From contig NZ_CP067100.1 in the NCBI RefSeq assembly GCF_016616235.1, positions 5,701,001-5,765,000 of the forward strand: 64,000 nucleotides of DNA. The letters are read 5' to 3'. How positions within the stretch are numbered: the stretch's first letter is position 1; the number at the start of each line of letters is the position of its first letter. The position numbers and the translations under genes were made by a program. Below, piece by piece: positions 46,315 through 54,417 of this stretch. The notes beneath the pieces are model-generated. The model searched no databases. It was not told the DNA's origin and saw nothing but the letters and a program-made list of their open reading frames with translations. This DNA comes from Bradyrhizobium diazoefficiens (GTDB lineage Bacteria; Pseudomonadota; Alphaproteobacteria; Rhizobiales; Xanthobacteraceae).

Positions 46315-46395
46315 TCAGTGAAAATGGCCAATCAGATAGATGCCGCCGCCGATCACCAGCACGGCGGGCACGGCCCACAGAATTAGAACTGGCAT
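46315..46395 (-). CDS. 26-residue small membrane protein
   Basis: ATG behind a strong GAGGAGG site; reads MPVLILWAVPAVLVIGGGIY and ends LIGHFH. It is nearly all one hydrophobic helix. The stop lies only four bases from the serine hydrolase terminator, and the start is 12 bases from the next small gene on the same strand, so the two may share a transcript. A second ATG seven bases upstream in another frame overlaps the ribosome site. Function unknown. Confidence 0.45.
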   Translation of the reverse strand: MPVLILWAVPAVLVIGGGIYLIGHFH

Positions 46396-46407
46396 TTGTC
46401 ATCCTCC

Positions 46408-46641
46408 TCAGTTTGACGTGCAGACCTTGACGGTCTTCATGCCGCTTTCGGCTTCGGTGCGCGATTTGTAGATCGTGCCCGACGGGCTGACGACGGTCAT
46501 GGACGCGTCCGTCGGCTTCTTGTCGACGACGGTGCACTTCTTGGTCTTGACGTCCTGGACGACATAGAACTCGTCGGCCGCGAACGCCGGCAGGGACATT
46601 GCAGCTACCATCAACGCTGCGGTCGCAATTCTCAGTTTCAT
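46408..46641 (-). CDS. Small exported protein, 77 residues
   Basis: A signal peptide occupies about 1-21 (MKLRIATAALMVAAMSLPAFA, cut before ADEFY). The mature part of about 55 residues is lysine-rich, with two cysteines (KKCTVVDKK and KVCTSN) that may form a disulfide. The ATG at 46641 follows GGAGGAG. Similar small periplasmic proteins are common in Bradyrhizobium, but I cannot name a function. It is divergent from the DUF1236 gene. Confidence 0.78.
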   Translation of the reverse strand: MKLRIATAALMVAAMSLPAFAADEFYVVQDVKTKKCTVVDKKPTDASMTVVSPSGTIYKSRTEAESGMKTVKVCTSN

Positions 46642-46778
46642 TTTCTCCTCCTCCATGCACCGGGCATTCGGCCCGGCCGATTTGCAAACGGGAAAAAGAG
46701 GCAAATTGTTCCTCCGGCTGGGAACACTGTGCACGGCGGGATGTTGTTGCGGTGCCTATTCCCGATGAGGAGAACAAG

Positions 46779-47123
46779 ATGAAGAAGCTGTTCCTGCTAT
46801 CCACAGCAGTGGTTCTGATCTCGACCGGCGCGTTCGCGCAATCCACCGTTGTGACCACCACCGGAACCAGTCACGGCGCCGCGGTGCAGATCGAGCCGCA
46901 ATACCGCACCAAGATCAAATCCTACGTCACCGAGCATCGCATCCGCCCCGTAACGACGAAGGAGAAGATCGTGGTCGGCGCGACGGTTCCGAGCGATGTC
47001 GAGCTCGAGGCCGTTCCGGCGGACTGGGGTCCGTCGCTGACCAAGTATCGCTACGTCTACTCCGGCGATCGCGTGATGCTGGTGGATCCCAGCTCGCGCA
47101 CGGTCGTCCAGGAAATCGACTGA
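46779..47123 (+). CDS. DUF1236 family exported protein
   Basis: This 114-residue protein has a signal peptide at about 1-21 (MKKLFLLSTAVVLISTGAFA). The mature part holds the DUF1236 pattern: IEPQYRTKIKSYVTEHRIRP, VVGATVPSDVELEAVPADWG and YRYVYSGDRVMLVDPSSRTVV. The family is frequent in Rhizobiales and its function is unknown. The ATG has GAGGAG upstream. A 12-base-arm hairpin follows the stop codon. Confidence 0.88.
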   Translation: MKKLFLLSTAVVLISTGAFAQSTVVTTTGTSHGAAVQIEPQYRTKIKSYVTEHRIRPVTTKEKIVVGATVPSDVELEAVPADWGPSLTKYRYVYSGDRVMLVDPSSRTVVQEID

Positions 47124-47135
47124 GGCATGATGGAC

Positions 47136-47162
47136 GAGCGGCCGCCGCGACGGCGGCCGCTC
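47136..47162 (+). terminator. Strong hairpin after the DUF1236 gene
   Basis: GAGCGGCCGCCG-CGA-CGGCGGCCGCTC, a perfect 12-base stem with a three-base loop, 12 bases past the stop. There is no T run, so it may be a processing or stability structure as much as a terminator. Confidence 0.6.
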
Positions 47163-47179
47163 TGGCCGGAGTTGATCAC

Positions 47180-47272
47180 ATGAGATCGCATCAAGAGGCC
47201 CGGATCGCCGGACTCAGCTTGGCGGCCGTCTACGCCATGTGTCTACTCCTGACCGCAATCAGCATGAGCTGA
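47180..47272 (+). CDS. Possible 30-residue small membrane protein
   Basis: ATG preceded by CCGGAG; reads MRSHQEARIAGLSLAAVYAM and ends CLLLTAISMS. A short basic head is followed by one hydrophobic helix. It lies in the 296-base gap between the DUF1236 and histidine kinase genes, which otherwise holds only a hairpin. Evidence is limited to the ribosome site and the membrane-helix pattern. Confidence 0.35.
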   Translation: MRSHQEARIAGLSLAAVYAMCLLLTAISMS

Positions 47273-47419
47273 CGCGCAGGCCTGCTGGACTGCGCTGCAA
47301 AATCCCTTTTCGGGACTGCCCACGCGATGCGAAAATCGTGGCGCAGCGCAAGTCCCGCCCCTATGGTTCTTTCAAAACCATAATCCGGCGCCGCCTGCGC
47401 TGGAACGGGACGCCCGCGT

Positions 47420-48925
47420 TTGTCAAAGCTCTCCCTGCCGGTCCGGCTCGCCCTTTTGGTCACGGGAACAATGTTGCCGCTGATTGTCTTCGCGGTCGGC
47501 CTCGCCTACTCCAACTACCGCCAGGACCGCAGCGACGCCATGCGCCGCGTGCTCGAGACGGTGCGGAGCATGCGCCTCGTGCTCGACTCCGAGGTGCAGC
47601 GGATGACGGGCGGCCTGCAGGTGCTCGCGCTGAGCGACTCCTTGCGCAGCGGCGATTTCGATGACTTCCGCCGCCTCGCCGCCGGGTTCATCAACCAGTA
47701 TGGCGAGGACAGCGTCCTGCTGCTGGCCGACCGCTCCGGGCACCAGCTGTTCTCGACGCTCACGACCGACACGGCGAGCCTGCCGCCGCGCAACAACCGG
47801 GAGATCGTCGAGCGGGTCTTCACGAGCAAGTCACCGCAATTCTCCGATCTGTTCACCGGATCGACCAAGAAGCACCCGATCGTCACGGTCGAAATCCCCG
47901 TGCTGCGCGACGGCCAGGTCGTCTACGCGCTCTCCTTCAGCCCGCCGATCGGCTTCTTCCAGCATCTGGTCGAGCGGCAGCGTCCCGACGCGCAATGGAC
48001 GGTGTCGCTGCTGGACAGCAAGGGCATGGTATTCGCGCGTGTCCCCAATCCGAACGAGACGTTCGGCAAGCAGGCTTCGCCCTCGCTCTACCATGCGATG
48101 TTCGAGGCGCCCGAGGCGGTGCTGTCGAGCGTCTCGCTCGACGGCGTTGCGCTGGCCTCGGCCTATACGCGATCCCGCCTGACCGGCTGGACCGTCGCCG
48201 CCGGCGTCACCGAGCGCTCGCTGATCGCCCCGCTCTGGCGCAACATCGCGGTCACCAGCCTGATCGGTGGCATATTGCTGCTGATCGGCCTCACTTTTGC
48301 GGTCAGAATGGCGACCACGATTGCGCGCGGCGAGATGCTGCACGATCTCCTGATCGACGAGCTCAACCATCGCGTCAAGAACACGCTGGCCCTGATGCAG
48401 GCGATCGCGGTGCAGACCTTCCGCAGCGCCAGCCGCGACGAGCGCGCCAAGTTCGAGGGACGGCTCGGCGCGCTCGCCGAAGCGCATAATCTGCTGAGCC
48501 AGGAGAAATGGGCGGGCTCGGAGCTGCGCGACGTGATCGCCCGCGCGCTCAAGCCGTTCCTGCTGAGCAATCCCGACCGCATCCGCATGGCCGGTCCCGC
48601 CGTGCCGCTGTCGCCGCGGCTGGCCGTGGTGCTGTCGATGATCGTGCACGAGATCGCCACCAATGCCGCGAAATACGGTGCGCTCTCCAATGAGACCGGC
48701 CGGGTGACGCTGGACTGGGAGGTCATCGTCGATGCGAAGGCGCGGCTGCGGCTGATCTGGACCGAGATCGGCGGACCGCCGGTGACGGCGCCGGTGCGGC
48801 GCGGCTTCGGCTCGCGCCTGATCGAGCGCAGCGCGCGCGACCAGCTCGGCGGCGAGGCCACCGTCGACTTCCTGCCGCACGGCGTCGTCTGCACGGTGAC
48901 TTGCGCGCTGGACGAGGCGCGGTGA
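47420..48925 (+). CDS. HWE/HisKA_2-type sensor histidine kinase
   Basis: This 501-residue membrane kinase has helix 1 at about 8-30, an extracytoplasmic Cache-like sensing domain (about 32-272), helix 2 at about 276-297, then the H-box ELNHRVKNTLALMQAIAVQTF with His317 as the phosphorylation site. The ATPase domain shows HEIATNAAKYGALSN (N-box) and a GFGSRLIERS glycine motif. HRVKN marks the HWE/HisKA_2 class common in alphaproteobacteria, often tied to general stress or light signalling. The start is TTG; no ATG fits. No response regulator gene is adjacent. Confidence 0.88.
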   Translation: MSKLSLPVRLALLVTGTMLPLIVFAVGLAYSNYRQDRSDAMRRVLETVRSMRLVLDSEVQRMTGGLQVLALSDSLRSGDFDDFRRLAAGFINQYGEDSVLLLADRSGHQLFSTLTTDTASLPPRNNREIVERVFTSKSPQFSDLFTGSTKKHPIVTVEIPVLRDGQVVYALSFSPPIGFFQHLVERQRPDAQWTVSLLDSKGMVFARVPNPNETFGKQASPSLYHAMFEAPEAVLSSVSLDGVALASAYTRSRLTGWTVAAGVTERSLIAPLWRNIAVTSLIGGILLLIGLTFAVRMATTIARGEMLHDLLIDELNHRVKNTLALMQAIAVQTFRSASRDERAKFEGRLGALAEAHNLLSQEKWAGSELRDVIARALKPFLLSNPDRIRMAGPAVPLSPRLAVVLSMIVHEIATNAAKYGALSNETGRVTLDWEVIVDAKARLRLIWTEIGGPPVTAPVRRGFGSRLIERSARDQLGGEATVDFLPHGVVCTVTCALDEAR

Positions 48926-48940
48926 ACGGGGATATCGGTA

Positions 48941-50074
48941 ATGAAGATCACAGCTGTCCGCACCCATATCCTTCAGGCAAAGCTCTCGCAGCCCTTCGCC
49001 TATTCCCGGGCCTGGTACGACACCCGCACCGCGATGCTGGTCGAGATCGAGACCGATTCAGGGCTGACCGGCTGGGGCGAATGCTACGGGCCGGCGCGGA
49101 TGACGGCGGCGGTGGTCGCGAGCGTCGCGCCCTGGCTGATCGGCGAGGACCCGCTGCGCACCGACGTGCTGTGGCAGGCCATCTATGCGCGGCTGCGTGA
49201 TCACGGCCAGAAGGGCGTCGTGATCCAGGGCCTGAGCGGCATCGACATCGCGCTCTGGGACATCAAGGGAAAGCACTTTGGCGTGCCCGCCTATGTGCTT
49301 CTCGGAGGCGCGGCGCGCAAGGAGGTGCAGGCCTATGCGACCGGACTCTACCGGCGCAAGTCGGGCGATCCGCTAAAATATCTGCCGAAGGAAGCCGCCG
49401 CCTATGCCGCGGCAGGGTTTCGCGCGGTGAAGCTGAAGGTCGGCTTCGGCATCGCGGAGGATGCCGCGGTGACGCGCGCGGTGCGCGAGGCGATCAGCGG
49501 CGACGTCGCGCTGATGGTCGATGCGAACCACGCCTATGACGCGGTCGCCGCGATCCGGCTCGGCCGCATGATCGAGCCTTACGACATCGGATGGTTCGAG
49601 GAGCCGGTGCCGCCAGAGGACGTCGCGGGCTATCGTGCGGTGAAGTCGTCGCTGACGATCCCGATCGCCGGCGGCGAGTGCGAGTTCACCCGCTTCGGCT
49701 TCCGCGAGCTGTTCGCCTCCCATGCGCTCGACATCGCCCAGCCCGACACCTGCGCCGCCGGCGGCCTCACCGAATGCAAGAAGATCGCCGACATGAGCGA
49801 AGCCTTCGGCATCCGCTACAATCCGCATGTGTGGGGCACCGGAATTGCGATCGCGGCCTCGCTCCAGCTTCTCGCCGTGCTGCCCTCGCACACGCCGACC
49901 TCGCTGGCCCCGCTCGAGCCTCTGCTCGAACTCGACTGCACCGAACATCCGATCCGGCAGGCGATCCTGAAAGAGCCGATCGAGCACGCGAACGGCGTCG
50001 TGCGGGTGCCCGACGGTGCGGGGCTCGGCATCGAGATCGACCGCGAGGCGCTGTCGCGTTTCGCGGTCAATTAG
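48941..50074 (+). CDS. Mandelate racemase/muconate lactonizing enzyme family protein
   Basis: This 377-residue enolase-superfamily enzyme has an N-terminal capping domain (about 1-125) and a TIM barrel. Catalytic features are the Lys-x-Lys at 164-166 (VKLKVG), metal ligands Asp194 (VDANHAYD), Glu220 (WFEEPV) and Glu246 (GGECEF), and His296 (NPHVWGT) as the second base. This lysine/histidine pair marks the mandelate racemase subgroup, which includes acid-sugar dehydratases. It starts 15 bases after the kinase gene on the same strand. A sugar-acid dehydratase role would suit the other genes in the window, but the substrate is not defined. Confidence 0.88.
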   Translation: MKITAVRTHILQAKLSQPFAYSRAWYDTRTAMLVEIETDSGLTGWGECYGPARMTAAVVASVAPWLIGEDPLRTDVLWQAIYARLRDHGQKGVVIQGLSGIDIALWDIKGKHFGVPAYVLLGGAARKEVQAYATGLYRRKSGDPLKYLPKEAAAYAAAGFRAVKLKVGFGIAEDAAVTRAVREAISGDVALMVDANHAYDAVAAIRLGRMIEPYDIGWFEEPVPPEDVAGYRAVKSSLTIPIAGGECEFTRFGFRELFASHALDIAQPDTCAAGGLTECKKIADMSEAFGIRYNPHVWGTGIAIAASLQLLAVLPSHTPTSLAPLEPLLELDCTEHPIRQAILKEPIEHANGVVRVPDGAGLGIEIDREALSRFAVN

Positions 50075-50190
50075 GCGTGCACTCAAAAATCGTCGCGTCT
50101 GCTTTGCTCTCGCAACGTGATGTTGATCCTGACATGACTGCGCGTCGGCCTTGGCCAGAACCGGAAGTTGCCGCAATAGGTCCCCGTACT

Positions 50191-50223
50191 GTTTGCACCT
50201 AGTCACACTTGGTTTGCACCTAG
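50191..50223 (+). repeat. Tandem 12-base direct repeats before the VOC gene
   Basis: GTTTGCACCTAG occurs at 50191-50202 and 50212-50223, a 21-base period. The surrounding 232-base gap has a different base composition and wording from other gaps in the window and includes a short ATG frame that stops after a few codons. It may be a remnant of a mobile element end or a regulator site. No transposase is seen. Confidence 0.5.
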
Positions 50224-50306
50224 ATGTCGAAGTCACCTATGAGGTGGAGACATGGGGCTGGTCTCTCATAGGCGCCATTGAACTGAGCCCGGAGGACTAG
50301 CCTATC

Positions 50307-50747
50307 ATGGGAGTAATGGCGGACAGGTTACCAATCGGTGGCTTTGCTCGGCTCGTACCCGAGCTCGACGTATATGATCTTGCACACAGCAAGACTTTTT
50401 GGTGCGATATTCTCGGTTTCCAGATTGCCTATCAACGACCTGAGAATCTCTTCATGTACATCGAGCTACAAGGGGCGCAGGTCATGCTGAACCAAAGAAA
50501 TGGTAATTGGGAAACCGGGGCTTTGGAGCGGCCATTGGGGCGCGGCATTAATTTTCAAGTATTCGTCGACTCCGTGTCGCCCCTTCTCGACGCATTGAAC
50601 CGGCACAACTGGGCTCTCTTTAGAGAATGTCACGACGCATGGTATCGGATCGCTGGTGAGGAGCGCGGCAACAGGCAGTTCCTGGTGCAAGATCCAGATG
50701 GCTATCTTATCCGCTTTGCGCAGGATCTGGGGGCCAGGGCTCGTTGA
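50307..50747 (+). CDS. Bleomycin-resistance-like VOC protein
   Basis: This 146-residue single-module VOC protein reads FARLVPELDVYDLAHSKTFW near its start and QVMLNQRNGNW and QFLVQDPDGYLIRFAQDLG later, the layout of bleomycin-binding proteins. The coding sequence is visibly AT-richer than its neighbours: 89 of 180 bases at 50341-50520 are G or C. ATG at 50307; a second ATG three codons in is possible. It stands alone, which with its composition suggests lateral transfer. Actual drug binding is untested. Confidence 0.82.
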   Translation: MGVMADRLPIGGFARLVPELDVYDLAHSKTFWCDILGFQIAYQRPENLFMYIELQGAQVMLNQRNGNWETGALERPLGRGINFQVFVDSVSPLLDALNRHNWALFRECHDAWYRIAGEERGNRQFLVQDPDGYLIRFAQDLGARAR

Positions 50748-50902
50748 TCGGGGTATCGGTCTCTTCCCGTCCCGGCGGAGTTCGCCGGGCTTGCCTCAAT
50801 GGGCTTCATGGGGCATCGGCAATGGGTCAAAGGCCGAAGATGGCGACCGAACAAACGCACTTCCGCATTAGTCCTGAAAGCCGCCAATACGAGCCGCGCG
50901 AC

Positions 50903-51634
50903 CTACCCGATCGTCTGCAACGCCGGGAACGTCTCCAGCAGCCAGATGCTCACATTGGAGACCGCACCGGTGAGAAAACCGATGCCGGTGATCACCATCA
51001 GCACGCCCATGGCGCGCTCGACATTGACGAGCTGGCCCTTCATGCGTGCGAACAGTTTTGAGAACTGCTCGATCATCAGCGCGGCGATCAGGAAGGGAAT
51101 GCCAAGGCCGGCGGAGTAGACCGCGAGCAGGCCCGCGCCCTTCGTCACCGTCGCTTCGGCCGCGGCGATCGAGAGGATCGCGGCGAGGATCGGGCCGATG
51201 CAGGGCGTCCAGCCGAAGGCGAAGGCGAGGCCCATGACATAGGCACCCCAAGGCCCGACGGGCTTGGGCGCGGTCAAGCGTCCCTCGCGCATCAACAGGC
51301 CGATCCGCGTCAGCCCGAGGAAGTGCAGGCCCATGACGATGATGACGATGCCGGCGACGATCGAGAGCTCCGCCGACCAGGCGCGGATCAAGCCACCGAT
51401 CAGCGAGGCGCTGGCGCCGAGCGCCACGAACACGGTGGAGAAGCCGAGCACGAACAGCAGCGCCGCCATCATGATCGCGCGCTTGGAGGCCGAGACCGGC
51501 TCGTCGCTCTCGACATGCTCGATTGTGGCGCCCGTCAGATAGATCAGATAGGGCGGGACCAGGGGCAGTACGCAAGGGGAGAGGAAGCTGACGAGGCCGG
51601 CAATCAGCGCCGCCGGGATCGAAACATGTTGCAT
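50903..51634 (-). CDS. ccdA: Cytochrome c biogenesis/thiol transport protein CcdA
   Basis: This 243-residue inner-membrane protein has about six helices, moving reducing power from cytoplasmic thioredoxin to the outside for cytochrome c maturation or disulfide reduction. The two redox cysteines are Cys21 in SFLSPCVLPLVPPYL and Cys145 in FGWTPCIGPILA, both in the proline-framed motifs of the family. No periplasmic thioredoxin gene is adjacent. Confidence 0.92.
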   Translation of the reverse strand: MQHVSIPAALIAGLVSFLSPCVLPLVPPYLIYLTGATIEHVESDEPVSASKRAIMMAALLFVLGFSTVFVALGASASLIGGLIRAWSAELSIVAGIVIIVMGLHFLGLTRIGLLMREGRLTAPKPVGPWGAYVMGLAFAFGWTPCIGPILAAILSIAAAEATVTKGAGLLAVYSAGLGIPFLIAALMIEQFSKLFARMKGQLVNVERAMGVLMVITGIGFLTGAVSNVSIWLLETFPALQTIG

Positions 51635-51805
51635 GATGCAGTCGGGGCCATCTCAGGCTCTTTGGCCACGCGCGGGGGATGCGCGCGCCGGAGCCGAACG
51701 GCTCTGGTGTAGCCGATAGCTACGAATCCGCAACAGAGGCGCGATCAAACCAGGGCTCCCGCCGACGCCATCTGCGATCACAGATGCGGCATCGGGACGC
51801 GCGCA

Positions 51806-51827
51806 AATCTCGCCAAAAAGCGAGATT
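51806..51827 (-). terminator. Possible terminator of the 88-residue hypothetical gene
   Basis: AATCTCGC/GCGAGATT, an 8-base stem with a six-base loop, 11 bases past the stop codon on the minus strand. No clear T run follows. Confidence 0.45.
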
Positions 51828-51838
51828 CGGCGGCGCGG

Positions 51839-52105
51839 CTACTTCACCACGCGGAGCAGCGGACGCCGGGGCTGGTCCTGCGTCTGCTTGGAAGGAGGCT
51901 GCGGTTCGCTCTCGGCGTTCCGCAGCATTTCGTCGCACAGCGCCTTGAGATCGGCGCTGTCAATTCCTTTGAGCTTCATCCGCACGTCGAGGATGACGAT
52001 GGACAGCAGTTCGGCCGACTCACGGCTGTTGATCTCGTTGAGGACCTTGCGGCACTCCTCAAGGGTCTCCAGCACCGACTGCAACTGTTCGTCTGAATGC
52101 GACAC
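51839..52105 (-). CDS. Hypothetical protein, 88 residues
   Basis: The acidic, helical protein begins SHSDEQLQSVLETLEECRKVL and ends in a basic tail (PRRPLLRVVK). Start set at a GTG with GGAAG eight bases before; the longer frame upstream looks non-coding. No domain is recognised. Conserved-looking helix pairs (ELLSIVILDVRMKLKGIDSADLKAL split over two helices) suggest a small folded protein. Upstream of the ccdA gene on the same strand but 200 bases away. Confidence 0.6.
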   Translation of the reverse strand: MSHSDEQLQSVLETLEECRKVLNEINSRESAELLSIVILDVRMKLKGIDSADLKALCDEMLRNAESEPQPPSKQTQDQPRRPLLRVVK

Positions 52106-52588
52106 CGGCGTTCTTCCGTTAATTCGGCCTGCGAGACGTGTTGGCAACCAACCCTTCGGCCCCCATGGGTTGCCGAAGATAGCATGAGGCCGCTGCGCCT
52201 CCGAAGATGATTTCAATCTGTTTCTGAGTTGAAACCGCGGTTCCGGCGATCAGCGCCGCTCCGCCATTGCCGCGGCGGCCCGGGAGCAAACGCGCGGCAC
52301 GCTGTGATCGATCCATCCCGAACGGCGGTGCCTGCTTGCGCGCAAGCACAGCTATTGCGGACAACGCCGACAATCCCGCAGCCATTTCCCGGCTCGCAAC
52401 GGAACTCACGCTATACCCCTATTCGGGCGATGGTCTGCCCGATTCCAGCCTTTGTCCCAGCCCTCGGCTGCACCCCAATACCACTCGCCCAGATAGTAAG
52501 GATGGCGTTCAAAACTCGCCGGTCCCCAACCCGTCATAGTTGTGGTTTGCGCCAGATTCTGCCAGTTTAGCAACCCGAAGGGACTTGT
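52106..52588. other. Gap without a supported gene
   Basis: This 483-base stretch lies between the hypothetical gene and the LysR gene. A minus-strand frame ending at 52406 could encode a tryptophan-rich peptide (WGPASFERHPYYLGEWYWG) but lacks a clear ribosome site and overlaps the LysR control region. GGCGATCAGCGCCGC-type short inverted repeats are present. Nothing firmer is seen. Confidence 0.4.
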
Positions 52589-53638
52589 ATGCACTCCTTG
52601 GCGGAAAGGGGCGTTCCGTTGGAAGAACGCTCAAAGACAAATCTCAGCGGCCTCTCCGATTGGGACGCGGCCCGCATCTTCCTGGAAGTCGTCCGATGCG
52701 GCAGTTTCCGCTCGGCGGCAGAACGCCTGTCCTTGTCCATCAACGCCGTCCGCCGCCGCATCGATGATTTCGAGCGCCAGACCGGCACCACCCTGTTCAC
52801 CCGCGACGTCCATGGCACGCATCTCACCGACGAAGGCGCGATGGTGGTCTCCGCCGTGGAACGCATGGAGGCGGCGGCGTTCGACGTGTTGCGCACCAGC
52901 GATTCGACCGCCAACGTCCTGTCCGGCGAGGTGCGCGTCGCCGTCACCGAGGGATTGGGCACGTTCTGGCTCGCGCCCCGGCTGGTCGAATTCCAGCAAG
53001 CCTATCCGAACATCCTGGTCGACCTGCACTGTGCAATGCGCTCGGCCGACGTCTCCCGCCACGAGGCCGACGTCGCCATCCATTTGTCGCGTCCCTCCGC
53101 GCTCGACGTCAAGCTGGTGCGGCTCGGCTGCATGCATCTGATGTTCTGGGCTTCGGAAAAATACCTTGAGAAATACGGCACGCCGCGCTCGGCCCTGGAA
53201 TTGATCAAGCACCGCCTGGTGCTGCAATTCGCCGACCAGCTCGCGGCCAAGGAAACTTTCGAGAGCTTCTTCCCGGGCGTTCCGGAGCGTGACCTCCTGG
53301 TCATGAAAACCAACGTCTCAAGCGCCAACTACTGGGCGGTCGCGAATGGCGCCGGAATCGGCGTATTCCCAAGCTACGCCATTGCGCTTGGCGGGAAGTT
53401 GATTCCACTGGAGGTCGAGTTGAACCGACCGCTGGATATCTGGTTGTCCTACCATCCCGGTAGCGGCCGGATCCCACGCGTGCGGCACATGATTGACTGG
53501 CTGATCGAGGCTTTCAATCCGGCTCGCTTCCCGTGGTTTAAGGAAGAGTTCGTGCATCCGCATGAATTCAAGGACTCGTATATGGGCGAACCCCTGACCC
53601 AGCTCTTCGGGGGATTTTCAACCGAAGAACAAAGGTGA
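52589..53638 (+). CDS. LysR family transcriptional regulator
   Basis: This 349-residue regulator is longer than the usual 300: about 22 extra residues precede the helix-turn-helix (DAARIFLEVVRCGSFRSAAERLSLSINAVRRRIDDFE, about 26-62), and about 25 follow the effector domain. The ATG follows GAAGGGA. It overlaps the XRE gene by four bases (GTGA). Effector and targets unknown. Confidence 0.88.
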   Translation: MHSLAERGVPLEERSKTNLSGLSDWDAARIFLEVVRCGSFRSAAERLSLSINAVRRRIDDFERQTGTTLFTRDVHGTHLTDEGAMVVSAVERMEAAAFDVLRTSDSTANVLSGEVRVAVTEGLGTFWLAPRLVEFQQAYPNILVDLHCAMRSADVSRHEADVAIHLSRPSALDVKLVRLGCMHLMFWASEKYLEKYGTPRSALELIKHRLVLQFADQLAAKETFESFFPGVPERDLLVMKTNVSSANYWAVANGAGIGVFPSYAIALGGKLIPLEVELNRPLDIWLSYHPGSGRIPRVRHMIDWLIEAFNPARFPWFKEEFVHPHEFKDSYMGEPLTQLFGGFSTEEQR

Positions 53639-54039
53639 AAACAGAGATGAAAGCAGCGGCGAAGAGAATGAAGCAGCGCAGTGCCGGCAAGCCGGACATT
53701 GAGCTTGGTAAACGGATCCGTCTGCGGCGCGTCGAGATGAAGATCTCGCAGGCCGAGCTGGGCGAAAAGCTCGGCGTCAGCTTCCAGCAGGTCCAGAAAT
53801 ACGAGAAGGGCGTCAATCGCGTCGGCGCAGCTCGGCTTCAGCAGATCGCCTCCGCCCTCGACGTGCCCGTGACCTTCTTCTATGACGGCGACAACAAGGC
53901 CCGCGAAGTGGAGAGCCTGCTCTTCCTCGACAGCGCCTTCAGCCTCCGGCTGCTGCGCGCCTACAGCAAGATCAAGGACCAGACGGTCCAGCGTCAGCTC
54001 GTCTCGCTGATGGAATCGATCGCAGCGAACGAAAGCTGA
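53635..54039 (+). CDS. XRE family helix-turn-helix regulator
   Basis: This is a 134-residue protein if the overlapping GTG is used, or 130 from the ATG at 53647, which follows AAAGG. The Cro/CI-type helix-turn-helix is at about 22-77 (GKRIRLRRVEMKISQAELGEKLGVSFQQVQKYEKG). A short helical tail follows with no known effector domain. Many similar small XRE proteins occur in rhizobia. Translational coupling to the LysR gene suggests the two act together. Confidence 0.87.
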   Translation: MKTEMKAAAKRMKQRSAGKPDIELGKRIRLRRVEMKISQAELGEKLGVSFQQVQKYEKGVNRVGAARLQQIASALDVPVTFFYDGDNKAREVESLLFLDSAFSLRLLRAYSKIKDQTVQRQLVSLMESIAANES

Positions 54040-54063
54040 GATCGGGTCTGGCCGCTACGGCCG

Positions 54064-54180
54064 ATCTTCAATCCGCCGCGTCGCGGGGGCGCGGCCGGAT
54101 TGAATGAGACCGACTGAATCAGATTGGGGCGCGCGCCTGCGCGCGGCCTTTCTCAGGGCGGCTTGGCCGCCCTTTTTTCT
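54064..54180 (+). other. Hairpin plus Rho-independent terminator, possible small RNA
   Basis: TTCAATCCG (54067-54075) and CGGATTGAA (54096-54104) enclose a GC-rich loop. A GCGCGC-CT-GCGCGC hairpin follows, then a terminator: AGGGCGGC-TTG-GCCGCCCT with a TTTTTT run (54155-54179). This could simply be the 3' end of the LysR-XRE operon, but three stacked hairpins over 115 bases would also fit a processed or separate small RNA. The rest of the 378-base gap to the next gene shows no gene. Confidence 0.5.
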
Positions 54181-54417
54181 TGTCCGCTTGGCGGCCATCC
54201 GCCGCGAATTTCGCGAACCCATCCCGCCCGTGCTGCGACCCAATCGAGAGCCTCCGCAGCGGAAGCGCGAGGCTTTCGCCTGCCGTACTTAATGGGACCT
54301 CAACATTGGTGCCGTAATTTTTCGCCGAGTTTTGCGAATCGGCGCGCGCAGCGCGGCAGCCGGAATTGCCAATGCGAGGGCCCTGCGGGCCTCGTTCTCA
54401 TGGGGAAGATGGGACAG

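Noticed and set aside
50075..50306. Insertion sequence or transposase remnant upstream of the VOC gene
   Set aside because: Only short direct repeats and a frame of eight codons were seen; no transposase motif or inverted ends, so only a repeat is reported.
52406..52594. Tryptophan-rich minus-strand frame before the LysR gene
   Set aside because: It overlaps the LysR start region, lacks a ribosome site and matches nothing known to me.
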